Source: Phascolarctos cinereus
Lineage: Eukaryota; Chordata; Mammalia; Diprotodontia; Phascolarctidae
Length of the DNA stretch: 64,000 bases
Direction of reading: 5' to 3'
Assembly: GCF_002099425.1 (NCBI RefSeq)
Contig: NW_018344272.1
Span: forward strand, 1,466,001 to 1,530,000
Shown: in pieces, positions 33,762-43,830 of the stretch
Position numbering within the stretch: the stretch's first letter is position 1
Layout: each line of letters starts with the position of its first letter
Notes under the pieces: model-generated
The model's input: the letters and a program-made list of their open reading frames with translations, nothing else
Told to the model about the DNA's origin: nothing
Databases searched by the model: none
Position numbers and translations under genes: made by a program

Positions 33762-34225
33762 AATCTATCTTACCCTACAGGAAGATAGAGGGGAAGGGGA
33801 TAAGAGAGTGGGGGGAGGATGATAGAGGAGAGGGCAGATTGGGGGAAGGTGTAATCAGAAGCAAACACTTCTGAGGAAGGACAAGGTCAAAAGAGAGAAT
33901 ATAATAAATGGGGGATGGGATAGGATGAAGAGAAATATGTTTAGTTTTTTACCACATAACTACTATGGGAGTGTTTTGCATGACTAAACATATATAACCT
34001 ATATCGAGTTGCTCACCTTCTTAATAAGGGTTGGGGCAGGGGAGGAAGGGAGAAAATTTGGAACCCTAAGTTTTAAAAGCACATGTTAAAAATTGTTTTC
34101 ACATGCAACTGGAAAATGGGATATACAGGCAACGGGGAATAGAAATCTATCTGCCCTACAGGAAAGTAGAAGGGGAAGGGGATAAGAGAAGGGGGGAGGT
34201 AGAAGGGAGGGCAGATTAGAGAAAG
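33762..34225 (+). repeat. Duplicated purine-rich module in HAL1 3' UTR
   Basis: Segments starting at about 33762 and 34143 share AATCTATCT, CCCTACAGGAA, GAAGGGGATAAGAGA and GAGGGCAGATT in the same order, about 380 bases apart. An L1-type 3' end (34050-34120) lies between them. Confidence 0.7.
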
Positions 34226-34349
34226 AGGTATTCAGAATGCATGCCATCTTGGAGTGGAAGAGGGATTAGAAGGGGAGAAAATTGGGAACTCAAAATCATG
34301 TGGAACTGAATGTTGAAAAGTAATAAATATTAATAAATTAATAAAACCT

Positions 34350-34624
34350 AATATTGTCATTAGGATATTGTTAATCATAGAATGGCTTTGGACTGATATG
34401 TTTCAATAGGTAGATGTCAGTTTTCTGAGCTTGCTAGGGAAAGAGACCCAGAAGAGCTCATATTGAATATTTTAATGACCTAAGTATTTTCATGTCACTA
34501 CTAGATTTCAACTATATATAAATGGAGCCACTGTCTCTAACATTTGACCATAATCAATACAGCTATTAACACATTTGTGGGTTTCTATATCTATATCTAT
34601 ATCCATATACTGAAGGTTGCTTTT
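34350..34624. other. Short unassigned stretch
   Basis: Includes a CTATAT/CTATATC tract at 34575-34600; otherwise nothing recognised. Confidence 0.4.
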
Positions 34625-35725
34625 TCTGTTACTCTTTTTTCCTGGCCTCTAACTTGGAAGACCAGCCTTTCAATTTCTTTTACAACTTTTTTTTACATAT
34701 TAATTTTCCTTCTCTCCCTTCCTTTCCGTGTACCCTTTTTTGGTCACCTCATTTGCTCTTATCAGTTTAACTATAATATTTATGCAGATGACTACCAAAT
34801 ATATTTATGTACACACATATATGTGTATGCATGTATATATTGTATACGTATATGTGTGTGTATTGTAGCCCACTCTTTTGCCCGAGCTTCAGTCCCACAT
34901 CAACCATTGACTATTTGAAATTTCAAAGTCGATAGATACTCTTGAGATATCTTAAATGCAACATATCTAAAAGTGAACTCATTATCTTTCTCCCTAAACT
35001 CCCTGTGTCTTTTGGAGGTACTAGACACTTTGCATTATCCTGGACTCCTCATTTTTCCTCTCCCTGCACATCCAATCAGTTGCCAAATCTTGCTGTTTCT
35101 ACTTTCATAGCATCTCTGACATCTGACCCCTTCTTTTCACTCACTACCACCTTAAGAAACCACTACCTTAGTTCAGGCCCTTATCACTTCTCACCTAAAT
35201 AATTGCAGTAGCCTCCTACCTAATTGGCCACCCCGCCTCAAGTCTCTCCTCACTCCAGACACACTAAATACTGCTGCCAAAGTAATTTTCCTTAATCACA
35301 GGTCTCACTACATGACTGCCCTATTTAACCAACTCCAGTACTTTCCTGTTGCCTTTATTAACTCTTTTGTTTAGCTTTAAAATCATCTTAGCCTATCTTT
35401 CAGACCTTGTTGGATATTACCCCTCTACTTTGTGAGCCAACCAAACCTGACTTCTTTCTGTTCCTTACTCACAACACTACCATTCTTCATACCTGAAATG
35501 CAATTCCTCCTTACCTTTGCTTCATAGAGAGTTCTCTCTCACTTTAACATATAGCTAAGACATTACCATCTATCACTATCACTTTCCTGATCCTCTAGCT
35601 ACTACTGTCCTCCCAAACTACCTTGTATTTAACTACTTTGTAGGTGTAACATTTCCTCACATCACTCTCTCTTTGGTTCCTACTGCCTCTCTCTACCTAG
35701 AGTTCCTTCTTGGAAATCTCAGAAT
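34625..35725 (+). mobile_element. L2 LINE, RT palm to C-terminus, sense
   Basis: The catalytic RT motif is visible: TATGCAGATGACTACCAAATAT (34779) encodes Y-A-D-D-Y-Q-I. A TA/TG-rich expansion follows (34800-34865). Then come AAAAGTGAACTCATTATCTTTCTCCC, ATCCTGGACTCCTC, AATTGCAGTAGCCTCCTACCTAATTGG (35202) and CTTAGCCTATCTTTCAGACC, all typical of the L2 ORF2 C-terminal region. L2 ORF2 encodes endonuclease plus RT; this copy lacks the 5' half and its terminal 3' UTR. The open frame 34544-34918 is kept open partly by the repeat tract. Confidence 0.75.
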
Positions 35726-35798
35726 ATAGGTTAAAGAAAGATTATAACTAGGCTCTCACAGATATGGGTAAAAAAGATACTCATAGAAGCACTGAAGG

Positions 35799-36165
35799 TG
35801 ATGGCATAACAGATTTCAATCCTTATCATAAGAAATTGGGGGGGGGGGTTGGAGAATGCTATCCTTATAGCTAAGTTTATTATTTTGATAGTGATTTGAA
35901 TTCCAAATATCAATCTACAGGTTTCACATCAACTGTCTTTATTAGAACATTTTTTGTAGACAAAAGCAAAGAGACATAGTATGCTTTTTTTATAATGAAA
36001 TAAGCCACTATTAAAGGAATAGTAATAGTATTTCTAGTAAAGAAATAATGTCTGTTACAATTAAATCTAAGGAATCCTGGAAAGATAATAGAGTGAGAGT
36101 GTCAGCTCTCCTTCCACCACATCAAATAAACAAGTAACAAGTCCTGGAAGCAGCAAACTTAATTC
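35799..36165 (-). mobile_element. LTR-like fossil, antisense, second copy
   Basis: Related to 3638-3990 along about 350 bases (shared CTTATCATAAGAAATT, ACAAAAGCAAAG, CCACATCAAATAA). On the minus strand it shows TTATAAAAAAAG followed by CTAATAAAGACAG, in LTR-like order. Solo and old; family not identified. Confidence 0.45.
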
Positions 36166-36454
36166 TTGCCCTTAAGAAGATTGAGTGCTAACAAGGCAAA
36201 ACAATACATATAGGTGAGTGCTGACTTGAGTAAGGAGTTTTGCTCTGGAGGGTCATGGGATGGTGAGTTGATCTTTAGAAAAATTGATTGGAGGTGTTAC
36301 TGGATTTGATGTGAAGCATGGCATGTTCTGGGATCAGCTACACATAGCAGTTAGAGGCTAGATGAGTTTGCACTCATTTCCTCATCAGTCAAGACTAACT
36401 CCACTTATTGGTGATACCCCACGCATATATTAGTTGAGTCCTAGGAGGAATTTT
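36166..36454. other. Unassigned sequence
   Basis: Could be the continuation (U3 side) of the LTR-like fossil, but the other copy does not match here. Confidence 0.35.
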
Positions 36455-36643
36455 TAATATGGGTTTTGTTTTTTAAAACTTTTGGTAACTCAATATAATT
36501 GACTTATTTTATAATCCTACATATTTGATCAATTTAAAAATCAATTTTAAAACATTTTTTTTTCTGAGAAAGGATTTATAGTCTTCCCTAGATGTCTGAA
36601 GGACCCTTGACATAAAAAAAAAAAAGGTTAAGAATACTTTGTA
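36455..36643 (-). mobile_element. hAT-like MITE fragment, antisense
   Basis: Antisense relative of 41714-41927. It has CAATATAATTGACTTATTTTATAATCCTAC and a CTGAGAAAGGATTTATAG-type block, then GACCCTTGACATAAAAAA and the terminal GGTTAAGAA. One inverted end is recognisable; the other is lost. The sequence resembles an ancient hAT MITE shared by mammals. Confidence 0.55.
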
Positions 36644-37079
36644 TATAGTAAGATGCCAGAAGGAACCCTAGGACCTCTTACCAAGATCAGAGAAAAGTTT
36701 CATGGATGTTGTTGTCCAGAGCCACTCTGTCAGCTCAGTTGTCATGTTAAGATCCAGGAGACAAAGCTCAGGTGTGGGAGACAGAGCATGTACGCTAAAC
36801 TCATAGTTCTATCTCCAAACTTCCAAGTGACATGAAATATGTAACTCAAGTTCTGTTTCTCACAAACACATTCTAATTTAGTCATATCTTCTTGGTGACT
36901 TGGGTTTTAACCAGCAGGAATGTTTTACTCTTCACACAACAGTTTGGAACCAAACAACTCATCCCTAGCCACTGAGAATCAGTCCCATCCACCACAGGAA
37001 GATAGAATCAAAAGTTTACTGGTCTACTGAAAAAAGGCTCATCACCCTAAAAATTAGTCAAATTGATCAGGGACTTCTC
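36644..37079. other. Unassigned sequence
   Basis: Nothing recognised. Confidence 0.4.
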
Positions 37080-37165
37080 TTATCAACTCTTTACATGTAA
37101 AATGAGGAGGTTAGAAAAAATGGTTTCTACTGTCTCTGCCAGCTCTAACTCTCCTAATCCTGTAC
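37080..37165 (+). repeat. CORE-SINE 3' fragment (MAR1-like), sense
   Basis: TGTAAAATGAGGAGGTTAGA and CTCTGCCAGCTCTAACTCTCCTAATCC match the 3' part of the MAR1-like subfamily. Confidence 0.45.
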
Positions 37166-37231
37166 CACATATGAACACATAGACACATTCAAGGAATGTC
37201 TGAGCTATGCTTCTGTCTGCATAGCAAAAGC

Positions 37232-37232
37232 A

Positions 37233-37262
<30 letters not shown>
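37232..37262. repeat. (GA)n microsatellite
   Basis: GAGA run with one AAAG interruption. Confidence 0.9.
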
Positions 37263-37263
<1 letters not shown>

Positions 37264-37552
37264 TACCATATGCTAGGCTTCATATAATCATAATTCACAT
37301 AATCATAAAAATCTTCTAAAATCATAAAATGAAAGACTTGGGGCTACAAAAAAAAACTGTGGTTGTACTATTCCACATGTTATCTGAGCAATTTCCTCAT
37401 GAAATGTAAGTTTTCTTTGAAAAAGGTCTTCCACTTGGCTTTCTTGGCATTTCGGAGATGCTATAAATTGCTGAGTAGTTAACAGAGGCCTAGGTATGTA
37501 AGGGAGACAGACCCTAAAAGAATTAACAAGGACTGTATAGTGAACCGAGGTA

Positions 37553-37675
37553 TCACACTGTTGTATAATGGAAAGAGCACTGGATTTGGAGTCTGAAGGT
37601 ATGAATTCAAATCCCAGTCACGGGCTTTTTATATGACTTTGGTTCAACTGTCAGGTCCTCAGTTAAGGTCCTTGC
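37553..37675 (+). repeat. CORE-SINE (MIR-like) head, sense
   Basis: TATAATGGAAAGAGCACTGGATTTGGAGTC and AATTCAAATCCCAGTCAC, a well-kept tRNA-like head and A/B box region; the 3' half is degraded. Confidence 0.65.
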
Positions 37676-37680
37676 CTGTT

Positions 37681-37830
37681 CTAATATTCATTTATTCATT
37701 CAGTATGGATTCAAACACCTACTATGTTCCAGGCATTGTGCTAAGCACAGGGGCTACAAAGAGAAAAAAAAATCAGTACCTGCCCTCAAGGAGCCTACAT
37801 TCTGTTGGATTACAAAAAAAAAAAAGGAAA
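37681..37830 (-). mobile_element. L2 LINE 3' end, antisense
   Basis: Antisense L2 terminus: CACCTACTATGTTCCAGGCATTGTGCTAAGCACAGGGGCTAC, then TACCTGCCCTCAAGGAGCCTACATTCT. Confidence 0.65.
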
Positions 37831-37884
37831 CAACAACACATGAATACATGTGATTACAGAAGGCCTACCTCCCATGTTTTGGAA

Positions 37885-38080
37885 AAGAAGTGATAAAATA
37901 GAGGGTCAACACGAAACAGGCATCCTCAGACATAGACAGTGTGTTGGTTTATTTCTCTTGATTTTACATATTTGTAACAAGAGAAGGCCTTGTGTTTCAA
38001 GGTTGGGGTGAGGAATTAGTAGGTAGTGATAAATATATCCAGAAAAGAACATCAATAAAATATTTTAAAATGTACAGAAG
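37885..38080 (+). mobile_element. L1 3' UTR fragment, sense
   Basis: TTCTCTTGATTTTACATATTTGTAACAAG then AATTAGTAGGTAGTGATAAATAT and AACATCAATAAAATATT, resembling the 3' UTR style of the L1 ends at 9460 and 46270. Confidence 0.5.
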
Positions 38081-38082
38081 AA

Positions 38083-38285
38083 AATAATTATAGCTAACAT
38101 TTATAGAGCATTTCAAGGTTTATAAAGCACTCACTCACTTCACCCTCACAGCAATTCTGGGAGGTAAGTACTATTATTATTCCCATTTTACAGATAAGGA
38201 AACTGAGGCAGACAAAGGATAATTGTCTTATTTAGGGTCACACCATGACTATTTGTCTGAGATTGCATTTAAACTCTCTTAGCTT
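38083..38285 (-). repeat. CORE-SINE, antisense
   Basis: AGCTAACATTTATAGAGCATTT tail, CCCATTTTACAGATAAGGAAACTGAGGC core, AGGGTCACACCATGACTA. Confidence 0.75.
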
Positions 38286-38439
38286 CTTTGTCAAATTATG
38301 TGTGCATGTATTTTAAGAAAGAAACTACATAAAACAGGAATTCACTATTTCTTACACAATTTTCTTTCATGTTCTTTTACATTGAAATTTGTTTATTGTT
38401 TAAGTTCACAATAAAAGAAAATTAAAAACAGAATTTCTA

Positions 38440-38840
38440 CAGTTACTTTTGGGTATCAGACACTAACAACTGGAGAGATAGGCTAGACTTCTTGTAGGAG
38501 ATGGCACCTGAACTGAGTTTCGAAGGCAGCTTGGGTATCTGGTACTTAGAGATGAGGAGGAAGTACATTCCAAGTATGAGGGACTGTCTGTGTAAAGACA
38601 ATGAGATAGGAGTGTCTTGTATAGGAAAGTAAGCCAATTTCATGGGAACATAACATACACAAGTAGAATACTTCACAGGTAGTCCATGGGCAGATTGAGC
38701 AGAGTGTGAAGGACTTTAAAATATTTGGGCCTGTATGTTAGGATTATCAGTTTGGTAGCTGTGGGGAGGATGGATTACAAGTGGGAAAGACTGGTGGCAG
38801 ACCAATTGGGAGGCTATTGCAATCATTCAGACAAAGCATT
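38440..38840 (-). mobile_element. L2 LINE, antisense
   Basis: GATGGCACCTGAACTGAGTTTCGAAGG, AGTACATTCCAAGTATGAGG, GTGTGAAGGACTTTAAA, and CAATTGGGAGGCTATTGCAATCATTC (38801-38830), the reverse of the L2 GACTACTGCAATAGCCTCCT region. Likely belongs with the 37681-37830 end, split by later insertions. Confidence 0.65.
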
Positions 38841-39976
38841 CTATGTGAACTGCATGCCATTTGGGAAGAAGAAATACTAAAAAGACACTGAAACTCAGTT
38901 TGTAGAAATATACTGAAAGTTACTAAGCGGCGCAGCAGACAGTCAGATTGGATAACTCAATTTGAAGATAAAATCATACAGCATTGAACAGTCACTATCC
39001 CTGCCGAAGCATGTTTAAATACACAGTGGTATCATGGCACAGCCACCATCCAAAATCTTGCTAAGTCTTGGGCCAATTCTTGAAGATGCAAAGTGCCTTG
39101 TTTGGTTTTTTGACTGACCTACATACACATTTTTAGAAGCAGAGCTCTTGTCATCTTGAGGTCAGGATAACCAGCTCTACTGTCAATTCTTAATTCTTGG
39201 CTTTGAATATAATAACTCCAATATTTGGAATAAAGTCCATAGACTCACCTTCCTATAGCTTTCCCTTCCCAATCTAAATAAGCATCTGCAATTAATGTCT
39301 TGACTTGGAGCCTCGCTTTGGAAATTAGTTCTGCCATCTTGAAGGCATCTCTTTGGTGTTAAATCCCTTGGTGTTCAAGTAGTTTTGCCTCCCTTCAGGT
39401 TTCTTAGTTCTCTTGCACCAGATCTTCACTAAGAGTTTGCTGTTTAATTTCTGCTGACTGGACTCTCTAGATACCATTCAGTAGGCTGACTGAAATATAA
39501 CTTCACTTCAGGTCAAATGCCTTTAGGCTGAAAGCCATTTCCAAGAAGGATGAAAAACTTTGACATTTCAAGTCTATCTGTTTGGCAGTCTCAGGGTAAG
39601 CACAATGATGGAATTTTGCTTTCCCCCTTCTCTTTGGCAGTCATCCAGAGTCCAAATGTATAGAGAAGTCCATTCTTGCACTGATGAGAAAGAATAGATT
39701 TTTTTTTTCAGAAAGTGGTTATTGTAATATCAGATAGGTAAAGCACAATGTTGAAAGGTTGAATTTATATGTATTTTTGAAAGATATAGTACAGTTTGAT
39801 GTGAAAATTTGAGTCTATTTTAGAAACTTCTATACCTTCATTAATTTAATATTACAATATAGCTTTGTCCCTACACTTAAATGTAGCGATATACTACTTT
39901 CAAATTCTTTTAGGCCCCCAACATATTCTAAAGAGACCTATAGATTAGAAGAACAGTAAGCAGATACTATGGCATT
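38841..39976. other. Unassigned stretch, about 1.1 kb
   Basis: No recognised repeat, gene or RNA. Even composition, no long frame. Confidence 0.4.
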
Positions 39977-39991
39977 AAAAGAGTAATGGTG

Positions 39992-40136
39992 GGGGCAGCT
40001 AGGTGGTGCAGTAGATAGAGCACCAGCTCTGGATTCAGGAGGACCTCAGTTCAAATTTGGCCTCAGACACATAACCCTTACTAGCTGTGTGACCCTGGGC
40101 AAGTCACTTAACCCCATTGCCTAGCCCCCCCCCCGA
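39992..40136 (+). mobile_element. tRNA-derived SINE (WSINE/WALLSI-type)
   Basis: Complete short SINE: GGGGCAGCTAGGTGGTGCAG start, GATTCAGGAGGACCTCAGTTCAAATT (B-box region), TTACTAGCTGTGTGACCCTGGGCAAGTCACTTAACCCC, then an unusual C10 run. AAAAGAGTAATGGTG flanks both sides (39977-39991 and 40137-40151): an exact 15-base target duplication, so recent and L1-mobilised by inference. Confidence 0.9.
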
Positions 40137-40519
40137 AAAAGAGTAATGGTGAGTAATGGCAGATTCCATGAAACTGTGACTGTTTATTGAGACCTCAAGC
40201 TCTTAAGCAGACCTATATTCAGTAATTTCTCCTCATCATCATTCTCCTCTTATGGGGGACAGAAAAAAAAAATTAACCAAATTGGTGATTTACTCTATAA
40301 GGAACTTCCTGGGAGGAAATTCCCTCTATTAATATAGATCAGCATCTATTTGACCTGCCACTGATTAACAACTCATCCAATCAGTTGTAGGGAGTACAGG
40401 AACACAAATGGTCAAGTCCTTTTTATTTTCCTTACTTCAGATTCAACAGGAGAAGGTCAGGTGTCTCAGGATGCAAGGAGGGTGTAGAGACACAATGCAA
40501 ACTTCTTTATGAAAATGAG

Positions 40520-41015
40520 ATTCTGTTTTGGGATTGAGACAAATGAAAAATCTGAGAGACAAAGTTTCTGGATAATTAACAATCAATTTATTAATTAGGC
40601 TGGCAAATAATCAATAAATTGAGGCAGTGGTTTCTCTTGGTAACCAAAGACCCAGAATGGAGATTGCTGAATGTTTAAATACCTTTGGAAAAGGGGTATC
40701 TCTGACAGGTGGAAATCAACCTTGACGGTTAACAATTAATGAGAGAATGAATATTATAATGAGCAGTGCTTTTTCTAATGAGTGGCTAAGGGACTGACTG
40801 TGATCATGTCAGTACTCCCAGACAATTTAGCCAGTCTATTCTCCACCTAGTCCTACTTAAGTTGAACAATGGTGGGGTTAGAGTAAGAATTCCATTTAGA
40901 TAAGATGGTCTGGGTGGGGTGAATTTTTGGGCAAGGTCAGAAATGTCCTTGATAGACTGGACTTTGAATGAGAAAACAAACAGAGGTTCTTTGAGTCCCA
41001 AATATTGGTTATTAA
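40520..41015 (-). mobile_element. Possible LTR fossil, antisense
   Basis: On the minus strand a TATTTAAAC element (about 40670) is followed some 75 bases later by TAATAAATTG (about 40590), the spacing of an LTR promoter and polyadenylation signal. Solo, no internal region seen, ends uncertain. Confidence 0.38.
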
Positions 41016-41041
41016 TATAAAAAGAAAATAATCATTTTTCT

Positions 41042-41230
41042 CAGGGTAGTGGAAAAAATACTGGGATTGGAATTAGAAGACCAAATTCAAATATCGACTC
41101 TACCACTTACAATCTGTGAGATGTTGGGATAGCTACTACACCTCTCTGAATCTCAGTTTCTCCATCTGGAAAATGGGGAGGATTGGACTAAATAGCCTCT
41201 GAGACTTCTCCCAATTCTAAATCTGGGAGC
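41042..41230 (+). repeat. CORE-SINE (MAR1-like), sense
   Basis: GTAGTGGAAAAAATACTGGGA head, CTACCACTTACAATCTGTGAG, CTGAATCTCAGTTTCTCCATCTGGAAAATGGGG core, and the CAATTCTAAATCTGGGAG end. Confidence 0.75.
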
Positions 41231-41454
41231 TAGTACATTACTAGCTCTGAGTCCATCCAAGTGAAATCTTTTGCCAGTGTTTGGATTAGTCACTCTTCTT
41301 TCAAGCTGGAACAATCATAGTGGGAACTTGTTCATAAAGCAGCAACACAGATACATGCGTTTCCAGCAACATCATCTCAGTAGGAGCCTGCTAGGATCCC
41401 TGAACTTCTCATTTTTAGTCACTTTTTGAGTTAAGACGTTGTGTCCAAATCAAC

Positions 41455-41705
41455 AGTCCAACTGTAAACATTTATTATGCATTTTCTATTTGTCAGGAAC
41501 TGTGCTAAGTGTAGGGCTGTAAAAAAAGCAAAAATGCAATCATTGCCCTCAAGGAGCTTACATTCTAATAGGAGAGACAGCACATACATTATGTAGATAC
41601 AACATATATTTGGATGGAAGGAAAGAGAAAAGTGGAGCTAGAAATTTATGTTAGCAGATTAACACATTAGGAATATTATGTATTTGTTAGTTTGGCTAGT
41701 AGTCA
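41455..41705 (-). mobile_element. L2 LINE 3' end, antisense
   Basis: ATTTGTCAGGAACTGTGCTAAGTGTAGGGCTG and CATTGCCCTCAAGGAGCTTACATTCTAATAGGAG. It may continue past the MITE at 41714-41927 to about 42005. Confidence 0.6.
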
Positions 41706-41713
41706 CTTTAGAA

Positions 41714-41927
41714 CAAGGTTTCTTAACTTGTTTTTTTCTGTCATGGACGCCTCTAGCAGTCTTGTAAAGCCTGTGGACTCCTTAGAATGTCTTTAAAAAA
41801 TTCAATTGTTGAAAAAAAAATTCTAAAAACCAGTTAAGAACTAGTGAACATAAAAATTGAAATTCTTTTTCATTCAAGTTCATGGATCTCCTGAAATATA
41901 TCCATAAACCCTGGTTAAGAACTCTTC
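41714..41927 (+). mobile_element. hAT-like MITE with 8-base target duplication
   Basis: Imperfect inverted ends: CAAGGTTTCTTAACTTG at left, GTTAAGAACTCTTC at right. The flanks CTTTAGAA (41706-41713) and CCTTAGAA (41928-41935) match at 7 of 8, as for hAT insertions. The interior GTCATGGACGCCTCTAGCAGTCTTGTAAAGCC matches the antisense copy at 36455. No transposase frame. Confidence 0.7.
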
Positions 41928-42309
41928 CCTTAGAATAAGAAAAGCAAAGTCATCTGGGAATAGTAGAGGCAGCATTTGCTGAAGGAAGGGAGAAATAACA
42001 CAAAAAGTCTGGACTATGGAATACTTCCAGCTTGCCAACTTTTTTATATTCACATTTCTAGAAACTTTATAGGGGAGAAGAAAGGGTGATGGTAATGCTA
42101 CTATTTCTTTGGAACCAGCAGGATTGGAATATGTTGATAATGTACCTGGCTTGAGATATGGTACTCTAGAGATGATTTCTCAAAGAGAATGCACACTTTG
42201 GATGTTGGATGATGAAGAAGAGTGATGACTTTATAAACTGCTACCAGGATATCATTCAAAATATAGTTTTTATTTAAGATCACAGGATGTCAGAACTTTC
42301 TAGAAAAAA

Positions 42310-42500
42310 AAATGCTTCAAAGGTTTAGATTTAAATCCTAGCTCTCATACTAGCTGTACGGACACGAGCAATTTTGAGATTCAGTTGCCCAATCTTCAAA
42401 ATAGAAGTAATGCTATTTCTACTACTTTTCTCTTAGAGTTCTTAGGAAGAAAGTGCTTTGAAACTTTTAAAGTATTGTAGAAATGTGAGTTTTTATTCAC
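42310..42500 (+). repeat. CORE-SINE (MIR-like), sense
   Basis: ATTTAAATCCTAGCTCTCATACTAGCTGTA, TGAGATTCAGTTGCCCAATC, and AGTGCTTTGAAACTTTTAAAGTATTG tail. Confidence 0.6.
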
Positions 42501-43620
42501 AGTGTTCAATCAATAAACATTTATTAATTGTAAGCCTTAGAGACATAAAGACAAAAGTAGAATCTTCATCCTCCAGAAGCTCACATTCTCATGGGGAAAA
42601 CTACGCATTCACATAAATATGTGAAAGATATACAAAGTAGGGGGGCAGCTAGGTGGCGCAGTGGATGGAGTACCGGCCCTGGATTCAGGAGGACCTGAGT
42701 TCAAATCCGGCCTCAGACACATAACACTTACTAGCTGTGTGACCTTGGGCAAGTCACTTAACCCTATTGCCTAGCCAAAAACAAAAACAATACCAAAAAA
42801 AAAAACCCCAAAGTAAATGCAAGGTAATCTTGTAGGGAAAGGTACTAATAGCGTGGCCTAATATAGATGGTGGTACTTGAGCTAAGACTTGAAGGAAACC
42901 ATTAATACCAAGATGCACAGGTAAGGAGTGACATTATTCCAGGCAAGAGAGACAGCCTGTGTAGTCATGGAAATGTGATCTGGAACATCATGTATGAAGA
43001 ACAGCTAATAGGTTAGTATGACTGGACTGAAGAGCATGAGGGGAAAGAGAAATGTGTAAAAGACACATAAAAAGAGTAGGAAGGAGTCAGATAGTAAAAA
43101 AAAAAAGCTTTAAATGACAAGATTTCATTCTTGATCCTAGAGGTAATAAAGAGACAGAAAAATTAATTAGAGGATGGTGACATGATCAGACCTGTTTTTT
43201 AGGAAAATTAGTCTCGTAATTATATGAAGTATGGGCTGGAGGGGGAAGAACCTTGAGGCAAAGAGACCAATTAGAAGGCTATTGCAATAATCCATGCCAA
43301 AAGTGGTTGTGTGAGTAGAGAAAAGGAGGCATAAATGAGAGATTTTGTGGAAATTGAAATGAGAAAGATTAGCCAGCTGATTGGATATGTGGGTAATGAT
43401 GAGTCAGTGATGATATTAAGATTGCGAACCTTGGAAGGATGAGGGTGTAATTGGCAGTAATTAAGAAAATTGAGGGGGGGTGAGTCCTATTTTTGGATGT
43501 GTTGAGTTTTAGATGCTTATAGGATATCCATTTTGAAATGTCCAGCAAATAGGTTATGATGTGGGACTACAACTCAAGAAAGACACTACATATATAGACC
43601 TGGGAATCACCTCCATAGTC
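42500..43620 (-). mobile_element. L2 LINE, antisense, split by a SINE
   Basis: Antisense L2: the terminus CAATAAACATTTATTAATTGTAAGCC at 42510, TCCAGAAGCTCACATTCTCATGG, then after the SINE TTGAGCTAAGACTTGAAGG, ATTATTCCAGGCAAGAGAGACAGCCTGTG, GGTGACATGATCAGACCTG, CAATTAGAAGGCTATTGCAATAATCCATGCC (43269) and the ATTTTGAAATGTCCAGCAAATAGG area. About 950 bases of L2 in order. Confidence 0.75.
42640..42808 (+). mobile_element. tRNA-derived SINE (WSINE/WALLSI-type), nested in L2
   Basis: Full SINE, very close to the copy at 39992: GGGGGCAGCTAGGTGGCGCAG, GATTCAGGAGGACCTGAGTTCAAATCCGGCCTCAGACACATAA, an A-rich tail with AAAACAAAAACAATACC. CAAAGTA occurs on both sides (42633-42639, 42809-42815), a possible short target duplication. 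L2 resumes on both sides. Confidence 0.9.
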
Positions 43621-43641
43621 CATGGCAGGCAGGCAGGCAAA

Positions 43642-43691
<50 letters not shown>

Positions 43692-43708
43692 TGTGTATGT
43701 GTGTGTGT
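43642..43708. repeat. (TG)n microsatellite
   Basis: About 65 bases of TG with one GG slip and a TATG near the end, preceded by (GGCA)n. Confidence 0.95.
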
Positions 43709-43714
43709 AATTTA

Positions 43715-43830
43715 CCAGATACCAGGTGCTGTATTTAGTGCAGAGGAAAAAAAAGGCAAAGATAGAGGTAGTCCCTGCCCTCAATAAGCTTGCATTGTAA
43801 TGGATCTGAAAAACTGAGTTACTTGAGAAA
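43715..43830 (-). mobile_element. L2 LINE 3' end, antisense
   Basis: ACCAGATACCAGGTGCTGTATTTAGTGCAG, then GTCCCTGCCCTCAATAAGCTTGCATTGTAATGG. Confidence 0.6.

Larger units (their letters stand above)
31473..34349 (+). mobile_element. HAL1 (half-L1), near full-length
   Basis: About 2.88 kb. The 5' end carries CCAAGATGG; a 5' UTR runs to about 32325; then a broken ORF1 (32326-33450); then purine-rich 3' sequence with no ORF2. The end has L1-type 3' UTR sequence (GGGAGAAAATTTGGAACCC near 34050, GGGGAGAAAATTGGGAACTC near 34276) and an A/T-rich tail. AATATTGT occurs just before (31465-31472) and just after (34350-34357), a possible short target duplication. HAL1 elements are known L1 derivatives that keep ORF1 and borrow ORF2p from L1; the shared 3' end fits that. 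Confidence 0.85.

Noticed and set aside
33762-34225. CRISPR-like repeat array
   Set aside because: Only two long diverged copies, in a HAL1 3' UTR of a vertebrate genome; no spacer pattern.
39992-42808. tRNA gene in the SINE heads
   Set aside because: A and B box-like sequence is present, but there is no tRNA fold and the copies are interspersed SINEs.
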